Positions 1-7,641 of a stretch of DNA of 64,000 nucleotides are shown piece by piece (the stretch's first letter is position 1; each line of letters starts with the position of its first letter). The notes beneath the pieces are model-generated. The model ran no database searches. It saw only the letters and a list, made by a program, of their open reading frames with translations, and had not been told where the DNA came from. Origin of the DNA: Clostridium collagenovorans DSM 3089 (GTDB taxonomy: Bacteria > Bacillota > Clostridia > Clostridiales > Clostridiaceae); assembly GCF_900130005.1 (NCBI RefSeq), contig NZ_FQXP01000005.1, forward strand, positions 124,001-188,000, written 5' to 3'. Position numbers and translations under genes: made by a program.

Positions 1-93
1 AGTATCTCCATTTTTTATCATCACCCATTATTTATAATATAAAACTATATTCCTTAATTCCTACACCCAATAATTAATTCCTTAACCGAATAC

Positions 94-1389
94 TTAAATA
101 ATATCTAATTCCTTGAATAATGCTACGCTTTCACCTAAATATTTAGTAGCATCAACTATATTTGCTTTACCCATATAAAAATTACCTAATATAACAGAAA
201 TCTCTGCTGCATCTTTTAATAAATTCATATTTTTGGCTATATTTAAAGCCATAATTAAAGTGTTTTCTGCTTCCATATCTGATTCTTCTTGTAAATCTAC
301 CCTATATTTTAATAAGTAGTATTTAATAATTATTTTCGGATCTTTATCATTGGCAAATTCTCTTATTTCACTTAATAGCTCTTTAGATTTTTCTATGTTT
401 TTTAATTTTATGTGATTTTCACATATAGATATTAAAGTATCTATAACAGAGTCATCACTTTGTTGAATTTTCATTTCTTTTGCTTTTCCTAAGTGTTTAA
501 AAGATTCATCCATAAGGTTAAAATCTGAGAATAATTTTCCTAGGTCATTTTCAATATCAGAAGTTAATTTGTTATCCTCAATTTCCTTATATACACTTAA
601 ACTCTTATCAGAATACTTAATAGCTTTTTCTAGATCCCCATTTTCACTGCAAGTTTCTGCTAGTTTCAATAAGGTTCTTCCATATTCCCTCTTATCATAT
701 AAAAGTTTAAATTGTTTTTCTGCTAAATAGCAATATCTTTTAGCTTTTTCTAAATTTTCTAACTTGAAATAATTAAAAGCAATAAAATAGTAAATTTCAC
801 CTATTAGATAATCATCACCTATTTCATTATCTTTATATAATTTCTCAGCTTGTTGAAAGTATGTACTTGAAGAATGATATGCTTTTAATTTTAATGTTAT
901 TATCCCTAAATTCAACAGTGTTTTAATAACCTGTCTATAGGCATTGTTTTTCATAAAAATAACATTAGATTCTAAAAAGCTTTGTTGTGCTAAAGAATAT
1001 TCTCTTTTGTATAGATAAATTTTACCTCTAATATAATGTGCTTCAGCCTCAACTAATGAAAGTGAATATTTTTCTGAATATAATAAAGCTTTTTCTAAAT
1101 ATGCCTCACTTTTTTCTACCTCATCATTTAATAAATGTGCTTTAGCCATATTTTCAAAATAAAGGCATATTTTTTGAGCTTGGCTCTCTTCAGATTCCAT
1201 TAAATACTCTACAGTGGTATTCAAACTTTCAGCTAAATATTCTAACAAATCCATACTTGGATTAGACTTCCCTGACTCCACCAAACTTATTTGTCCTGGT
1301 GTTATTCTATCCCCTGCTAGATCCTTCAAAGTCATATTTAATTCTTTTCTTTTTCTTTTAATCTTCTCTCCTAAAGACAATATCTCCAT
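94..1389 (-). CDS. HTH-XRE / TPR-repeat transcriptional regulator
   Basis: The protein (431 aa) begins with a Cro/C1-type helix-turn-helix at about residues 5-62, with the typical ITPGQISLVESGKSNPS recognition region. About 350 residues of helical tetratricopeptide-like repeats follow (pairs such as AHLLNDEVEKSEAYLEKAL and AYHSSSTYFQQAEKLY). This layout matches the RRNPP-like or HTH-TPR clostridial regulators, which are DNA-binding proteins controlled through the TPR superhelix, often by a peptide. A peptide ligand here is inference only. The start ATG is preceded by AAAGGATG. Two near-identical 21-bp direct repeats lie upstream at 1431-1481 and are plausible operators. The target genes cannot be told from the sequence. 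Confidence 0.88.
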   Translation of the reverse strand: MEILSLGEKIKRKRKELNMTLKDLAGDRITPGQISLVESGKSNPSMDLLEYLAESLNTTVEYLMESEESQAQKICLYFENMAKAHLLNDEVEKSEAYLEKALLYSEKYSLSLVEAEAHYIRGKIYLYKREYSLAQQSFLESNVIFMKNNAYRQVIKTLLNLGIITLKLKAYHSSSTYFQQAEKLYKDNEIGDDYLIGEIYYFIAFNYFKLENLEKAKRYCYLAEKQFKLLYDKREYGRTLLKLAETCSENGDLEKAIKYSDKSLSVYKEIEDNKLTSDIENDLGKLFSDFNLMDESFKHLGKAKEMKIQQSDDSVIDTLISICENHIKLKNIEKSKELLSEIREFANDKDPKIIIKYYLLKYRVDLQEESDMEAENTLIMALNIAKNMNLLKDAAEISVILGNFYMGKANIVDATKYLGESVALFKELDII

Positions 1390-1430
1390 GTTAACGCATC
1401 CTTTACGTAAAAGTATTAAATTTTAATATA

Positions 1431-1481
1431 ATTAAATCTACTATACAAATTCCCGATATGATTAAATGTAATATACAAATT
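1431..1481 (-). repeat. Two 21-bp direct repeats upstream of the HTH-TPR gene
   Basis: Copies at 1431-1451 and 1461-1481 share 19 of 21 bases (core attaaat-n-ta-n-tatacaaatt). Their period is 30 bp, close to three helical turns, so both would face the same side of the DNA. The first copy begins about 40 bp upstream of the regulator start codon. They are likely operators for an autoregulated HTH protein; this role is inferred. Confidence 0.5.
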
Positions 1482-1556
1482 ATTAACATTATTATATCAT
1501 AAAATGGTGTAATACTGCAAAAACAACTATTAAATTTTAAAATATTCTTTATTATT

Positions 1557-1588
1557 AAAAAAACCCCGAGGTATTTCGGAGTTTTTTT
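1557..1588 (-). terminator. Intrinsic terminator after the YtxH-like gene
   Basis: A short GC-containing hairpin (CCGA pairing with TCGG, extended by AAAC/GTTT) is flanked by A7 and T7. It can therefore work on both strands. It sits downstream of the minus-strand gene ending at 1648. Confidence 0.7.
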
Positions 1589-1647
1589 AATATTTTTAAT
1601 CAGTTTAAAATTAAAATGTTACATAATATCCCACTAGAAATAAAAAA

Positions 1648-1833
1648 TTATTTCATCATAGACATCATGTTTCCCCCCATATCGTACATTCTGTTTTTAG
1701 CCATATTAACTTTTTTTCTTACTTTTCTTTTTGTTTTCTTATCCATATAAGGCATAACAGCCATTTCTGCAGCTGCACCCACCATAAGACCTAATGCCAT
1801 GCCACCTATAAATTTACCATTCATTTTCGACAC
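1648..1833 (-). CDS. Small YtxH-like protein
   Basis: A 61-aa protein with a glycine- and methionine-rich hydrophobic N-terminal segment (GGMALGLMVGAAAEMAVMP, about residues 10-28). A strongly basic stretch (DKKTKRKVRKKVNMAKNRM) follows, then a Gly/Met tail. A glycine-rich membrane-associated helix followed by a basic helix is the usual look of YtxH/DUF-type small stress proteins of Firmicutes. A ribosome binding site (AAAGGATGTG) lies upstream. It is monocistronic with its own terminator. The biochemical role is unknown and the family assignment is tentative. Confidence 0.65.
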   Translation of the reverse strand: MSKMNGKFIGGMALGLMVGAAAEMAVMPYMDKKTKRKVRKKVNMAKNRMYDMGGNMMSMMK

Positions 1834-1967
1834 ATCCTTTCTAATAGTTTTTAAAGCATTACTTAATTTATACTTTTACACTATTAGGTTGTGTACTTTT
1901 TCTTTAAATAAACGTGTAAATATATACTTAACTTTACATATTTAAGTTAAGCTTAGTAAAAGCTATG

Positions 1968-2909
1968 TTATTTTATTAATTTAAGTATGATACTGTTTTT
2001 TTCATTCTCCTCTAGTCCTTCTACATACTTCTTAGCTTTATTCATATCCATAGATTTAATTTTATTAATTATTTCTTCTATTTTTAATTCATTTTTATCC
2101 TTTTCCTCTGATTTTTCACTTTTTATTCCTTTGTTTATAGAACCTTTTTCTTTTATAACTTCTATATTGTCCTCCATACCTTGAGCAGTTTTTAAAAGCT
2201 TTTCCTTTACTTCTTCTGTTAAGACCTTTACCTTATTACTTTTTAGGTAATTTAAAACAACCTTATTATTTTCTACACCTATTGGTAATTTAGCCTGTTC
2301 ATCAGCTACTTCATTGAAGAAATCTCCTGTGTGACTATCCACCTTTACAAAGGTTACTTCTATACCATAAGTGTTAATTAACTTATTGAATTCATTGTAA
2401 TATATCTCTGAAGATTCATCAGTTCTCTTCCAGTATCCAGTTGCATGATGACAGATACCTTCATAATCATGGAATATTACTATTTTGCTTTGTTTGTAAT
2501 ATGCTGCATATTTAACAGCTCTTATTGCTGCCTTTAACTCTCCTGCTATTTGTCTTATTTGCTTTTGAGAGTCATCCTCAGCAGCACCATTTTCGATATA
2601 GGTTATTACGCTGTTTTTTACTACAACTAATCCATATCCATATCTTTCTGTTGCTATATTGTAGCTTCCATCTACATAGGCATGTAATTGATCCATTGGA
2701 TATTCATCTTCGCCCTTTTTTAAAAGCTTCTTAGTTTCTTTAAGAAAATTTTTAGCTTCTTCTAAACTTTCAAAGCTCTTATATTTAGCACCCTTAACTC
2801 CTTTTACATAGTTAAGACACTCGCTCCACGTATCAACTATTATATCCTCTACTTTTATATTCTTTTTAGAATCAAAGCCTTCTTTTATAGCATAAACCTT
2901 TTTAGCCAT
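1968..2909 (-). CDS. RNase HI with N-terminal RNA:DNA-hybrid-binding (viroplasmin-like) domain
   Basis: The 313-aa protein starts with an RNase H1 N-terminal hybrid-binding domain (about residues 1-60: KVYAIKEGFDSKKNI, TWSECLNYVKGVKGAKYKSF). The RNase HI fold follows at about 75-215. Its acidic catalytic residues are visible: D in HAYVDGSYN, E in IAGELKAAI, D in VIFHDYEGI and D in VADEQAKLP. It should cleave RNA in RNA:DNA hybrids. The C-terminal 90 residues are a charged, Lys/Glu-rich extension not present in E. coli RnhA. The start codon overlaps the stop of the upstream DUF1232 gene as TAATG, so the two are translationally coupled. Confidence 0.88.
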   Translation of the reverse strand: MAKKVYAIKEGFDSKKNIKVEDIIVDTWSECLNYVKGVKGAKYKSFESLEEAKNFLKETKKLLKKGEDEYPMDQLHAYVDGSYNIATERYGYGLVVVKNSVITYIENGAAEDDSQKQIRQIAGELKAAIRAVKYAAYYKQSKIVIFHDYEGICHHATGYWKRTDESSEIYYNEFNKLINTYGIEVTFVKVDSHTGDFFNEVADEQAKLPIGVENNKVVLNYLKSNKVKVLTEEVKEKLLKTAQGMEDNIEVIKEKGSINKGIKSEKSEEKDKNELKIEEIINKIKSMDMNKAKKYVEGLEENEKNSIILKLIK

Positions 2910-4069
2910 TACTTACCTCTTTTCAATTCCTTTTTATAAGTTTTCACTTCTTTTCTTGACTTTTTTTTAAACTTAAATAAGGATTTAACTACTTGCATTA
3001 CCTTTCTAGTATTATCTAACCCTATTACTACAGTTAAATACTTTACTCCCTCAGTAATTATTTGTATCAAATCTTCCTTACCCTGCCAATGTTCAACTAT
3101 TATCTCTTTAGGAATATCTGTTACTATCTTTTCTAAAACAAAAAATATAATAGTAACATCATCTATTTTACCTATAAATGGAATGAAATCCGGAATAATA
3201 TCTATGGGAATTGATATGTACGCTAAAGCCGCTCCTATGGAATATTTAGTTTTTATAGGAACTCTCTTATCTTTAAATAATCTTCCCATAAGTACTATTA
3301 AATCTGGTATTAAAAGAGCATATTCCATTATTTTTTTATACTTATTAGGTACACTCTTTTCTATATTATCTCTAATATCATTATAACTATTTTTACTTGT
3401 GATATTTATCGTTTTTTTTTCATTTTTATACCCCTCAATAGTTTCACAAGTTTCAACGTTCTCTATTTCACTTAAAACTTCTTCTGTTTCATTCTCTACT
3501 TTAGTATCTTCATAACTTTCTATTTTAGACTTGCTTATTTCACCTATTTTTTCTAAGTTATTTACTATATCGTAATTTTCCTTAAGCTCTTCAACTGTTA
3601 CTTCTTTTTTCTTATTATTGATTAATATATCTCTTGTTTCACAAATTAGTTTACCTTTTCCTGTTCTCAATGATATAATTTCAAAATCTACCATAGGTAT
3701 TAATTTATTAATTACCTTCAAATCAATTCTGATTTCTTTGTTTTTATATCCAATTCCTAAATATTTAAATTCATTTATAAGCTTCTTTTCAACCAAACTT
3801 ACTATACTGCTAAATATCCCAAGCTTAAAAAACTTAACCTTCTCTATTTTAAGTATAACTATATTATTTATAACATCAATAATACCTAATTGAATTTTAA
3901 ACTCAAGATTTATTTTCCAACTATAAGTTCCCTGTATAATTATTGAATCTTCTATATTAGCACTACTTATCTTTAGATTTTCTACTTTCGCATATTCATT
4001 TACAACTTCATCTAATATACTTAGTAAATCTTCCTGTGTAAGTTCTACATTAACACTAGATACCTTCAC
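2909..4069 (-). CDS. DUF1232 (YkvA-like) domain protein
   Basis: The 386-aa protein carries a C-terminal DUF1232 / YkvA segment at about residues 270-320. Its signature is the pattern YISIPIDIIPDFIPFIGKID followed by a hydrophobic helix. The N-terminal half (1-150) is mixed alpha/beta with no recognisable family. A linker rich in Glu, Lys and Thr (about 165-225) joins the two. DUF1232 proteins are small membrane-associated proteins of unknown function. This one is long for the family because of its N-terminal part. It is the first gene of a two-gene operon with the RNase HI gene (TAATG overlap), so a shared role is possible but unproven. Confidence 0.75.
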   Translation of the reverse strand: MKVSSVNVELTQEDLLSILDEVVNEYAKVENLKISSANIEDSIIIQGTYSWKINLEFKIQLGIIDVINNIVILKIEKVKFFKLGIFSSIVSLVEKKLINEFKYLGIGYKNKEIRIDLKVINKLIPMVDFEIISLRTGKGKLICETRDILINNKKKEVTVEELKENYDIVNNLEKIGEISKSKIESYEDTKVENETEEVLSEIENVETCETIEGYKNEKKTINITSKNSYNDIRDNIEKSVPNKYKKIMEYALLIPDLIVLMGRLFKDKRVPIKTKYSIGAALAYISIPIDIIPDFIPFIGKIDDVTIIFFVLEKIVTDIPKEIIVEHWQGKEDLIQIITEGVKYLTVVIGLDNTRKVMQVVKSLFKFKKKSRKEVKTYKKELKRGK

Positions 4070-4371
4070 TAAAATACCTCCCCCTGTAGAATATTAACTT
4101 TTCTTATATTTAAAATTAAATAAAATTATCATTTTCTATATTATTACCCTTAGTATACTATATATAAAAGGCTATTTAAATAAATTTTTGTATAATTCAA
4201 GCATTAAATCGAAAATATTTCCATTAGACAAGGTTTATTTTTAATGTATAATATAAATTATCAATGAACGAATCATTTAAATCAATAATTTTCGATTTTT
4301 TTCAACTTATTTTACATATATTATTTTCTTTATGTCATCTTTATCTAGTTTTTCTAGGAAAGGAGCACTAA
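4070..4371. other. Divergent intergenic region
   Basis: About 300 AT-rich bases separate the DUF1232/RNase HI operon (minus) from ftsH (plus). They should hold both promoters. I see no hairpin, riboswitch or small ORF with a ribosome binding site, apart from the ftsH Shine-Dalgarno GGAAAGGAG at about 4358-4366. Confidence 0.5.
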
Positions 4372-6108
4372 ATGAAAGATCTCAAAAAAAACATATTAAT
4401 TTTACCTATTGTCACTGCAATTTTCTCTATAATCGCCAGTGCATTCTTTAATAACTCTTCTATTGTTACTAAAAACCTAGGCTACAATGATTTTTTAAAT
4501 AAAGTTAATAAAGGTACTGTTGAAAAAATATATTCTATAAATTCTCCTCAACTTAAAATAAAGCTTAAGGATGGAAGTTTATATTCAACTGAAAACCCTA
4601 GAAGTGAGAACTTCAAAGAATCTATGCTTAGTAAAAATGTTGAAGTCTCTGAATCAATATATTTTTCACCAATAGAAGTTATACCTCCAATTATTTTTGT
4701 TATTTCTATAGTTACAATAATTCTTTTATCCTTTAAAAGAACATCAAAGGTTTCATCTGGCAATATAAAATCAGCTACAATAGATGCTCAAGATATGCAA
4801 AACATAGATTTTAACTTTACTAAGGTTGCTGGTAATGAAGAAGCTAAAGAAAGTTTAAATGATATAGTAGATTTTCTTAAAAACCCACAAAAGTATGCAT
4901 CTTACGGTGCCAGAATGCCAAAGGGAATAATTCTTTATGGATCACCTGGTACTGGTAAAACACTTTTAGCTAAAGCCGTTGCTGGAGAAGCTGGTGTTCC
5001 CTTTTATGCCGTATCTGGTTCTGACTTTGTACAGGTTTATGTAGGGGTAGGAGCAGGTAGAATACGTAATCTATTTAAAAAAGCTAAAAGTCATGGAAAA
5101 GCTGTAATCTTTATAGATGAAATTGATGCCATAGGTAAAAAAAGAAGTTCCTCTACTAATGGGGGCTCTGAAGAAAAAGATCAAACCTTAAATGCTTTAT
5201 TAACGGAAATGTCAGGTTTTAAAGAAAGTGATGGCATAATAGTAATTGCTGCCACAAATAGATTAGACATATTAGACCCTGCTCTATTACGTCCAGGTAG
5301 ATTTGATAGACACATCGAAGTGTCTTTACCAGATTTAAATGCTAGAAAAAAAATATTAGATTTACATTTTAAAAATAAACCAAAATCTAATATTGATATA
5401 GAAACATGGGCTAAGAAAACCGCTTATTTCTCAGGCGCTAAACTTGAGAACTTTGTAAATGAAGCAGCTATTTTGGCATGTAAAGAAAATAGCCACTCAA
5501 TTTTAGATTTACATCTAGATAAAGCCTTTTCAATGGTTTTAGCTGGATATGAAAAGCAAGATACTTCAAACATAAAAAAAGATGATAAAATTATAACTGC
5601 TTACCACGAAGCTGGACATGCTCTTATCTCTCACTTAGTACTACCTAATGAGAAGATATCTAAAATCACTATTATTCCAACTTCAAAGGGAGCAGGCGGA
5701 TACACTCTTACAATACCAGAAGATAATCAACATCAAAATAAATCTTATTTAATAAATAGAATAAAAGTATTACTTGGTGGTAGAGCAGCTGAAGAATTAA
5801 TTTTTGGAAGTGACAATATAACTACTGGGGCATTTAATGACTTACAAAGAAGTACGGAATTAATAAGTAATATGATAACTCAATATGGTATGGGTAATAG
5901 TTTAGGATTACTTAACATGAATGAGTTATCAAAGTTTGGAATAACAACACAAAACGATGCCTTCAAAGAGTGTAAAAATACTATTGATTCAATTTACAAA
6001 GAAGTTTTAACTATGCTACAAGAAAACAAAGAAGTTTTACAGATACTTACCAATGAATTAATAGAGAAAGAAACACTCTATGAAAATACTATAGAAAATC
6101 TTTTATAA
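4372..6108 (+). CDS. ftsH: ATP-dependent zinc metalloprotease FtsH
   Basis: The protein has two transmembrane helices (about residues 7-25 and 105-123) flanking a short external domain. An AAA+ module follows, with Walker A GSPGTGKT (190-197), Walker B VIFIDEIDAIG and the second region of homology ATNRLDILDPALLRPGRFDRH. The M41 protease site is HEAGH (412-416), and the third zinc ligand is the Asp in TTGAFNDLQRSTEL. It degrades unfolded or short-lived membrane and cytosolic proteins. At 578 aa it is shorter than E. coli FtsH (about 644) because the disordered C-terminal tail is missing. All catalytic residues are intact. Clostridia often carry more than one FtsH, and this may be the shorter paralogue. 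Confidence 0.95.
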   Translation: MKDLKKNILILPIVTAIFSIIASAFFNNSSIVTKNLGYNDFLNKVNKGTVEKIYSINSPQLKIKLKDGSLYSTENPRSENFKESMLSKNVEVSESIYFSPIEVIPPIIFVISIVTIILLSFKRTSKVSSGNIKSATIDAQDMQNIDFNFTKVAGNEEAKESLNDIVDFLKNPQKYASYGARMPKGIILYGSPGTGKTLLAKAVAGEAGVPFYAVSGSDFVQVYVGVGAGRIRNLFKKAKSHGKAVIFIDEIDAIGKKRSSSTNGGSEEKDQTLNALLTEMSGFKESDGIIVIAATNRLDILDPALLRPGRFDRHIEVSLPDLNARKKILDLHFKNKPKSNIDIETWAKKTAYFSGAKLENFVNEAAILACKENSHSILDLHLDKAFSMVLAGYEKQDTSNIKKDDKIITAYHEAGHALISHLVLPNEKISKITIIPTSKGAGGYTLTIPEDNQHQNKSYLINRIKVLLGGRAAEELIFGSDNITTGAFNDLQRSTELISNMITQYGMGNSLGLLNMNELSKFGITTQNDAFKECKNTIDSIYKEVLTMLQENKEVLQILTNELIEKETLYENTIENLL

Positions 6109-6129
6109 ATTATTTTTTTATAAATTGAC

Positions 6130-6157
6130 TTGATTTTATATCTTATAGTGTTATAAT
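6130..6157 (+). promoter_or_regulatory. Promoter for the cobalamin-riboswitch transcript
   Basis: The -35 TTGATT (6130-6135) and the -10 TATAAT (6152-6157) are separated by 16 bp. An extended -10 TG (TGTTATAAT) is present. Transcription would start near 6164, just before the riboswitch. It lies directly after the ftsH stop codon, and no ftsH terminator is evident. Confidence 0.65.
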
Positions 6158-6177
6158 GAATTTGTAAAATTTAATAT

Positions 6178-6345
6178 ATTTTGTGGTTTTAAAGTTTTCT
6201 TTAAATTAAAAGGGAAGCTGGTGTGAGTCCAGCACGAACCCGTCACTGTAACAAGGAGTATATACTAGTTACACCACTGTTAATTATGTTAATGGGAAGG
6301 TTAGTATATATGTTGATTTGAAGTCAGGAGACCTGCCATGAAGTA
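6178..6345 (+). promoter_or_regulatory. Cobalamin (AdoCbl) riboswitch aptamer
   Basis: The conserved B12-box elements are present: AGGGAAGCTGGTGTGAGTCC, CCCGTCACTGTAA and GAAGTCAGGAGACCTGCC (6320-6337). They occur in the right order, with a variable stem at about 6256-6310. GTGGTTTTA near 6183 can pair with the TAAAA...CCAC segment at 6351-6363 to form P1. Downstream are a Shine-Dalgarno, a 26-codon ORF and a terminator, so it probably controls translation initiation of the short ORF, read-through to yitT-like 6661, or both. Confidence 0.92.
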
Positions 6346-6386
6346 TAGACTAAAAAATCCCACGGGAAAATTGGGAGGTGTCTAAC

Positions 6387-6467
6387 ATGAAAAGGCATTG
6401 GAGTAGTTTATTAAAAGAAACTATCCTTGCTAAATCTTTTTATTGTTATATCAGACATCCTCTATAG
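6387..6467 (+). CDS. Riboswitch-controlled 26-aa leader peptide (candidate)
   Basis: An ATG lies 8 bases after a perfect Shine-Dalgarno (GGGAGGTG, 6373-6380). It opens a 26-codon frame encoding MKRHWSSLLKETILAKSFYC followed by YIRHPL. The stop TAG (6465-6467) lies at the loop/3'-arm junction of the terminator hairpin at 6453-6474. The peptide is basic and has no recognised family. The strong ribosome binding site immediately after the aptamer argues that it is translated. Its position suggests a leader whose translation could disrupt the terminator. It could also be the remnant of a lost B12-related gene. Confidence 0.5.
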   Translation: MKRHWSSLLKETILAKSFYCYIRHPL

Positions 6468-6483
6468 GGTGTCTTTTTTATTT
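6453..6483 (+). terminator. Terminator overlapping the leader ORF stop
   Basis: AGACATCC (6453-6460) pairs perfectly (one G-U) with GGGTGTCT (6467-6474) around a 6-nt loop, and a run of T follows. The upstream GGTGTCT at 6377-6383, within and after the ribosome binding site, is a near copy of the 3' arm. It could pair with the same 5' arm, so two mutually exclusive structures are possible. Confidence 0.8.
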
Positions 6484-6570
6484 ACTAATAACTTAATTTC
6501 AGCTTAATATATTCCTCATTCTGTATTATTAGCCCCTAATAATCTAAAACATTGAATATATTAAAGCCCT

Positions 6571-6613
6571 ACTACTCTCTATGATTTCTCCCTAATTAAT
6601 CATAGAGAGTAGT
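6571..6613 (+). other. 16-bp perfect hairpin upstream of the yitT-like gene
   Basis: Arms 6571-6586 and 6598-6613 are perfectly complementary (ACTACTCTCTATGATT and its reverse complement) around an 11-nt loop. No T-run follows on either strand, so it is not a standard terminator. It may be an operator, an mRNA-stabilising 5' structure or a processing site, 48 nt before the start codon. Confidence 0.55.
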
Positions 6614-6660
6614 CAAAACAAAACTTATTATAACAAGCAAAAGATTTCAAGGAGAACATC

Positions 6661-7551
6661 ATGTGTAACAAATTATCTGTGGGAAATATTAAATTTTCCC
6701 GAAACACTATAAGTAAAAAGACAGTTCAAATTATTTGTATTTTATTAGGAAGTTTAATTTATGCCTTAAGCGTAAACATTTTTATAGTGCCAAATAAGTT
6801 TCTTAGCGGTGGAGTTGCTGGTATATCACTATTGCTTCAATATGTAACTAATATACCTTCTGGTTACTTTACTTTGCTTATAAACATTCCTATTTTCTTG
6901 TTTGGTATAAAAGCTATAAATAAAGAATTTGGAGCTTTAAGCTTTTTAGGTATGATATCAATGTCAATCTTTTTAGTACTAACAGAGAGTGTTAATAAAT
7001 TTTTAGTAGTTGATGACTTATTAATCTCTTGCATATGTGGTGGGGTTTTGTGTGGATTAGGAATGGCAATAATTTTCCTTAACAAAGCATCTGAAGGTGG
7101 CACTGATATAATAGCTATAGTTCTTAAGAAAAAATATGGTTTGAAACTTTCTTCTATGACCTTTATATTAAATGCCATAATAGTTTTTATAGGGTTATTT
7201 TTAAGCAATTTAACTATAACAGTTTATACTTTAATTTCCTTATTTATAAGAGCTTATATTTTAGATAAGGTCATTGCCATTAGTAATGAAAAAAAGCTAA
7301 TTATTGCTATAAGTGATAATTCTGATGAAATAAAAAATTCTATTTTAACTTCCTTAGGACGTGGAGTAACTTGTCTACATGGCGAAGGTGCCTTCACTGG
7401 ACAACAAAAGAAAGTAATATATTCCATAATGAATCCTAAGCAAGTTGAACAAGCTAAAAGTGCTATATTATCAATTGATCCAAAATCCGTCATCACAGTT
7501 ATGGATGTAACTGAGGCTCACGGAAAAGGTTTTAAACAATTATCCTTTTAA
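6661..7551 (+). CDS. YitT family membrane protein
   Basis: The 296-aa protein has about five N-terminal hydrophobic helices (about residues 25-190; GGVAGISLLLQYVTNIPSG is typical of the YitT/DUF161 family). The cytosolic C-terminal DUF2179 domain follows (about 215-290, with DPKSVITVMDVTEAHGKGF). The transported substrate is not known for most family members. The ribosome binding site is AAGGAG at 6650-6655. It is preceded by the cobalamin riboswitch, leader ORF and terminator, plus a second hairpin. B12-dependent read-through into this gene is possible, but a separate promoter after 6484 cannot be excluded. Confidence 0.88.
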   Translation: MCNKLSVGNIKFSRNTISKKTVQIICILLGSLIYALSVNIFIVPNKFLSGGVAGISLLLQYVTNIPSGYFTLLINIPIFLFGIKAINKEFGALSFLGMISMSIFLVLTESVNKFLVVDDLLISCICGGVLCGLGMAIIFLNKASEGGTDIIAIVLKKKYGLKLSSMTFILNAIIVFIGLFLSNLTITVYTLISLFIRAYILDKVIAISNEKKLIIAISDNSDEIKNSILTSLGRGVTCLHGEGAFTGQQKKVIYSIMNPKQVEQAKSAILSIDPKSVITVMDVTEAHGKGFKQLSF

Positions 7552-7604
7552 TTAAATATATATAGAGGCTGGCAATGAAGCCACCTCTCTCATGATTGCT
7601 TTTG

Positions 7605-7641
7605 AAAAAGCACCATATCAATGAAGATATGGTGCTTTTTT
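7605..7641. terminator. Bidirectional terminator between yitT-like and rhomboid genes
   Basis: A 15-bp stem (core AGCACCATATC / GATATGGTGCT) is flanked by A5 and T6. It serves the convergent genes on both strands. The T-run overlaps the stop codon of the minus-strand rhomboid gene. Confidence 0.9.

Noticed and set aside
1..93. Possible minus-strand coding start at position 28 or 21 running off the left edge (candidate signalling peptide after the HTH-TPR gene)
   Set aside because: Too little sequence remains and the ribosome binding site is poor; it cannot be supported from this window.
4372..6108. FtsH as a truncated or broken gene because of its 578-aa length
   Set aside because: Both membrane helices, the AAA+ motifs, HEAGH and the third zinc ligand are intact; only the variable C-terminal tail is short.
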